From Siphlonurus alternatus (Eukaryota > Arthropoda > Insecta > Ephemeroptera > Siphlonuridae), in NCBI GenBank assembly GCA_949825025.1, contig OX463778.1, positions 19,684,196-19,748,195 on the forward strand: a stretch of 64,000 nt of DNA, written 5' to 3'. The first letter of the stretch is position 1. Each line of letters starts with the position of its first letter. The translations under genes and the position numbers were made by a program. The notes below the pieces were generated by a model that was not told the origin of the DNA, searched no databases, and saw only the letters and a program-made list of their open reading frames with translations. Shown piece after piece: positions 27,005 to 64,000 of the stretch.

Positions 27005-27337
27005 AATGGACAACATACATGAAAAAATTTTATTGCAGAAATGAATAGATGGTACGAAATTATACTACTCTGAATTTTTTCAGATTTTTTTGAAACTCGG
27101 AACTATTTTTAAATAATTATTGAAAGTCCTGTGATTTCAGTTGGCACCCCTGCAGCCTTAATAAAAAGGATAGAGACTGGACGCCTATTGACGCCTCCAG
27201 GGGGCGTGGCCGCACTTTCAATAATTATTTAAAAATAGTTCTGGGTTTCAAAAAAATGTAAAAGAATTCAGAGTGGCATAATTTGGTACCCTCTATTCAT
27301 TTCTGCAATAAAAAATTTCATGTATGTTGTCCATTTT
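27005..27337. mobile_element. CRE-hairpin family element (copy B)
   Basis: Ends AATGGACAACATACATGAAA and CATGTATGTTGTCCATT pair, followed by TTTATTGCAGAAATG on one arm and CATTTCTGCAATAAA on the other. The family words for the GGAACTATTTTTAAA arms are present. The central TGACGTCA of other copies is replaced by a GGAGGCGTCAATAGGCG core, which matches the old copy at 1340. Confidence 0.75.
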
Positions 27338-28360
27338 AACATTAATTTGGAGATTCGTCAAATCCTTATAAATGTAATATTATAACGAGTAAATTTCTTG
27401 AAGTCATTTTTATGAATGTATGGATGTGTAATGCATTCTCTGCCCTATAATATATACTACGTTTCATGTATTATTTTTATTTAATGTAATCTACAACTAT
27501 AAATTATTAAATGAATAAAAAGTTTATAGAAAGACCTCATTTTCCCATGTCTGGTTTTGTAAATTGAGGTCAGTCTAATTTTGTCGTTTCATTAGTGGTT
27601 GAAGATTTGGGGTGTTACTTTAGCTGCTGGATTTCCAAGAGATTTTAGTCTTAATACGTGTTGGCTCTTCGCCCTCTTTGAATTAAGTTGATTAGGAAGT
27701 TCTTGGAGAGAAGTTTCGCTTTGATGAGCGCTAATAGAACCAAGTCAGCCGATCACGAGTTAATTCTAACATTCGGAACCTAATTACAATAGCGTACAAA
27801 AGTGGGGAACATGATCGATGCTCTCTCTCTCTCTCTTTTCTGCACGCAAATATATTATTATGACTTAAATGAATTAAAAGAGGCACGAACTTATGATAAA
27901 CAGTTTTACCTTGAGGCTTTAAGAACGCTCACAGTCGAGAATCGGCTTAAGCCCTATAATTAAATATATTCGTGTAGATTTTGTCATCGATATATAAATT
28001 ATATACTAGCTAGACTATATACTGGTATATTATAATATTATAAACACTGATATATGTAATACTATATTTAATAGCTGATACACAAAATTTATAATACAGA
28101 TCTGTAGTATATATGTATCTATGATATATACAGTATATATTATATAATTCAAATTTAAGTTTGACGTAATCCAAGTTTGTCATTGTACAACCAAAATGAT
28201 TGAATAAAAATTTGAAGTAACAAGAAATAGACGGGGGTCTTTTATTTACTTTTAATTAATGCAGCATATTGTAATTATTTTATAAACAAAGTTACAGACA
28301 TATTCGGTATAATATAAAATAATTTTTCTATCGTAGCTAGACCATAAACAGATTATAATA

Positions 28361-28480
<120 letters not shown>

Positions 28481-29089
28481 CAACTATTATTTTATATTGT
28501 AATGATCTGTAACGGGTACTTTTTAAATATATAAATATAATATATACATATTTTTTATAAATTTAAATTTAAAAAGTACAGCATAACAATTTCCATGACA
28601 TGCAAGCTATATTATTTTCAACAAGTATGTGACAGTTTAATTGATTTTATCTACTTAGTTCTTATATTATATAATAACACCTTCCTTTAGAAATTAATAT
28701 CTCCTCTGCTAACTAAATCCGATATTATAGAGTTCAGTCATTCAGTGATCGACTAAATATATAATACATATATTTTATTAACAGATTAAGTTCCACATGA
28801 TGTCTTCTGATTGTGAGATCTAGCTTTTATGATTCTGTTTCATATTCTGTTGATTTTTTTATTACTTAAGACGTCGCGATCGTCTAGCCATACCATCTAA
28901 TTAACTTAAATAATCAATAAGCTTTAATTAGCAAGTAAAATAAACTATATAAGTTTTATTTGCTATCATGATTTAAGTGACGCTTGAGACTAGATGATCG
29001 AGAATGTAATAATTTTTAACAAAAAACAAGAATAATATATTCCAGGGCTTAGAAAAATACGGGAAAAAAATTAAAGTAGTAGTGAACGA

Positions 29090-29720
29090 TTTCATTTTTT
29101 GGGATATTTTATTTTCTAAAAATAGTTTAACCTGCCTTCTATTGAGAAATGAAAGCCAAAAAATTCCAACTCAAATAGCTTCACCACAAAAAATTCCCAA
29201 TGTTGGTGTTTTAGTGGCATATAACCTTATGGAACAGAAAACAGCTTTTTACTCCAACTTCGTCTGAGCTATGGTATACAATTAAAAAATATCTACTTAA
29301 TCTATAATGAATCCTTTAATGGATTTTCAAATAATTTTTTTTTGAAGGAAAAAAAAATTATATTTTTGCGCGTTAATTCCCATAAGGATTTTCAAGGTTT
29401 TTTCCGGAAAAACGGCTCCGTATTTTTTTTTTCTTTTTTTTGAAAATCCATTCAAGAATTCATCATAGATTACGTATACGTATTTTTTTAATTGGTACCA
29501 TAGTTCAGATGAAGTTGGAGTAAAAAGCTGTTTTTTGTTCCACAAGGATGCATGTTAAGGCCTCCGAAACACCAACTTTGGGATTTTTTTGTGGTGAAGC
29601 TAGCTATTTGATATGGAATTTTTTGGTTTTCATTTATTCTCAATAGAGGCTTCAATACAAGTGATGCGCTCTCGCTGCGCAACTGTTTGTCGCTAAGGTC
29701 CATCTTGCACTTGAAAATGA
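29090..29720. repeat. Large imperfect inverted repeat (about 600 bp)
   Basis: Left-arm words such as AAAACAGCTTTTTACTCCAA, CTGAGCTATGGTA and AATGGATTTTCAAA recur inverted in the right arm (TTGGAGTAAAAAGCTGTTTT near 29515, TTTGAAAATCCATTC near 29440). The outer part GAAAGCCAAAAAATTCCAA pairs with GGAATTTTTTGGTTTTCATT near 29620. The arms differ by substitutions and small indels. The short open frames here are mirror images of each other, not genes. Confidence 0.7.
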
Positions 29721-30617
29721 AGCAAAGTGTTTTTTTTAACTTTTCTCGGTTATAAATCAAGTAAAAAATCTAAATCTTAAATTATCTACTTTATTTTTCA
29801 GTTTGGACCAAAGTTCCGTAAAGGTATTTTCCCTGAAAAATCTTATTCTTAGTGAAAAAACGAATTCAAGTTTTTTTACATAGGTTTGGTATAGCGGGTG
29901 GGAACACCGAAAAATCAGCTGACTTGAAGCCTCTATAGAGGCCGAGTTAAACGCTATTTTTAGAAAATAAATAAATATTAAAAAATTATATAAAATCGCT
30001 CTCACTCTACTTTAACAGTAATATAATTGCAATAAACTTAATATGCTGTATTAATTTAAATTATATTCAATATAATATATCCAACTCGAGTTTCAAAGCT
30101 ATATTCAATTAAGCTCTTGCATGTGATCATGGGGTCCATGGGGGTGCATTTTTCCTTGAAAGAAAAAATTAAAGGGAAAAGAAATGTAAACTGTAGTTTT
30201 TATATAATGAAATCACAGCATCACAGCTATGTATTAATATAATTTTATAATTTATTATTAACATCATCAAATCAAAGTTTTCTGACTTTTCTGCAGCTCA
30301 AAATTTGCAGGGTAGAAATATTCAAAGATGTTGCCGCTCTTCATGCGTCATGATGACAGATGACGATCGTCAAGCGCTGGCAAGCGCAGCATAATCACGT
30401 GATCATAAACAAGACGTCCATCATGATGAAAAGGTTGGAGATTTGAGTGATTTAAAAGGTAATTTACATATTACAGAAAGACTGTTCAATGAACTATTTC
30501 ACATAAATTGTAGCTAAATTTGACATTTAAAAGGTTTATTTGTTTTTAAATCTTTTGCATGCTTTTTTTACTGGCAGGTTAGAACTTCTTTTCTAGGGGA
30601 CCGGCAACCTGCAGTGC

Positions 30618-30626
30618 ATGGTCTAG
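30618..30626 (+). promoter_or_regulatory. Two-codon upstream ORF before UBR1
   Basis: ATG GTC TAG lies 56 bp upstream of the chosen UBR1 start. If it is in the mature leader, it is a minimal upstream ORF that could lower initiation. A 5' leader intron is possible (donor GGTAATTTAC at 30459, acceptor TTTTCTAG at 30596), so its presence in mRNA is not certain. Confidence 0.35.
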
Positions 30627-30681
30627 ACAACAAAGAACTCATTTTCTCGTGCTTTTCTCACGTGTTTGACTACCAGAAACT

Positions 30682-63683
<33,002 letters not shown>

Positions 63684-64000
63684 GTAATTGTTGTGCTGAT
63701 TTGTACTACACAAACTTACTTCTTTCTCATTCTGATACTGCTAAATTTTCAAACGATCAAATCTTAAGTATATACATATCTTTGTTTAAAAAAAATCTTT
63801 ATCTTTGTTTGTATGTTTTACGATGACTTGCAAATTAATGTGTTGAAATATTTTGTTGTCATTTTTAAAGTATTTTAAATTTAAAGATGTGAGATGAGAT
63901 GCATTTTGCTTTTGTATTTGGATGCTGTGTGTATCAACCATACATTTTATGTGATTGTAGCAGGGATGATTTATGAAAGTGAGAGAGAGAGAGAGGTGGG
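63684..64000 (+). other. UBR1 intron 25, cut by the window edge
   Basis: AT-rich, no exon visible; it ends in the start of a (GA)n run at 63980-63996. Confidence 0.7.

Noticed and set aside
29082..30005. Several 60-90 codon frames
   Set aside because: They are mirror images of each other in the large inverted repeat and carry no domain.

Overview
This window looks like nuclear DNA of an arthropod, possibly a crustacean; the species is inferred, not shown. The signs are multi-exon genes with GT/AG introns, AT-rich introns packed with long (CT)n, (TA)n and (TTTA)n microsatellites, many small inverted-repeat transposons, a TATA plus TCAGTT initiator promoter, and a polinton of invertebrate type.

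Layout. (1) 1-8454: no gene, several hairpin transposons and a tRNA-derived SINE. (2) 8455-24087, + strand: the last two coding exons of an immunoglobulin-superfamily surface protein with a Ser/Pro-rich stalk and a hydrophobic tail of GPI-anchor type; a 15 kb intron separates them. (3) About 24.2-30.6 kb: intergenic, with microsatellites and inverted repeats. (4) 30682 to beyond the right edge, + strand: 25 exons (1592 codons, all joined in frame) of a UBR1/UBR2-type N-recognin E3 ubiquitin ligase, with UBR box, ClpS-like domain, winged-helix-like region and RING-H2. Its N-degron-binding domains look altered. Its introns carry hairpin transposons, two hAT-type elements with a 5S rRNA-derived SINE nested in one, and a LINE 3' end.

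(5) 47224-59891: a complete 12,668 bp Maverick/polinton, a virus-like DNA transposon, inserted in UBR1 intron 17. It has terminal inverted repeats of about 290 to 460 bp and a perfect 6 bp target duplication (CCCATT). It encodes a double-jelly-roll major capsid protein, a minor capsid (penton-like) protein, an adenain-type cysteine protease, a pX/pVI-like basic membrane-active protein, an FtsK/HerA-type packaging ATPase, a chromodomain integrase, a DUF8207-like protein, a repeat protein resembling phage tail-fibre repeats, a small OB-fold-like protein, a zinc-finger protein resembling the N-terminus of polinton DNA polymerase, and a protein joining a nuclease-like domain to a BIR (inhibitor-of-apoptosis) zinc fold.

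The element is unusual in several ways. No DNA polymerase B domain is visible, so it probably relies on a helper. Genes overlap at TAATG or ATGA stop/start junctions. The protease ORF has no ATG and overlaps the upstream gene in another frame just after a 12-A run. A 348 bp tandem duplication carrying CRE motifs lies before the only gene on the + strand. The capsid, protease, ATPase and integrase frames are open, so insertion was probably recent on an evolutionary scale.
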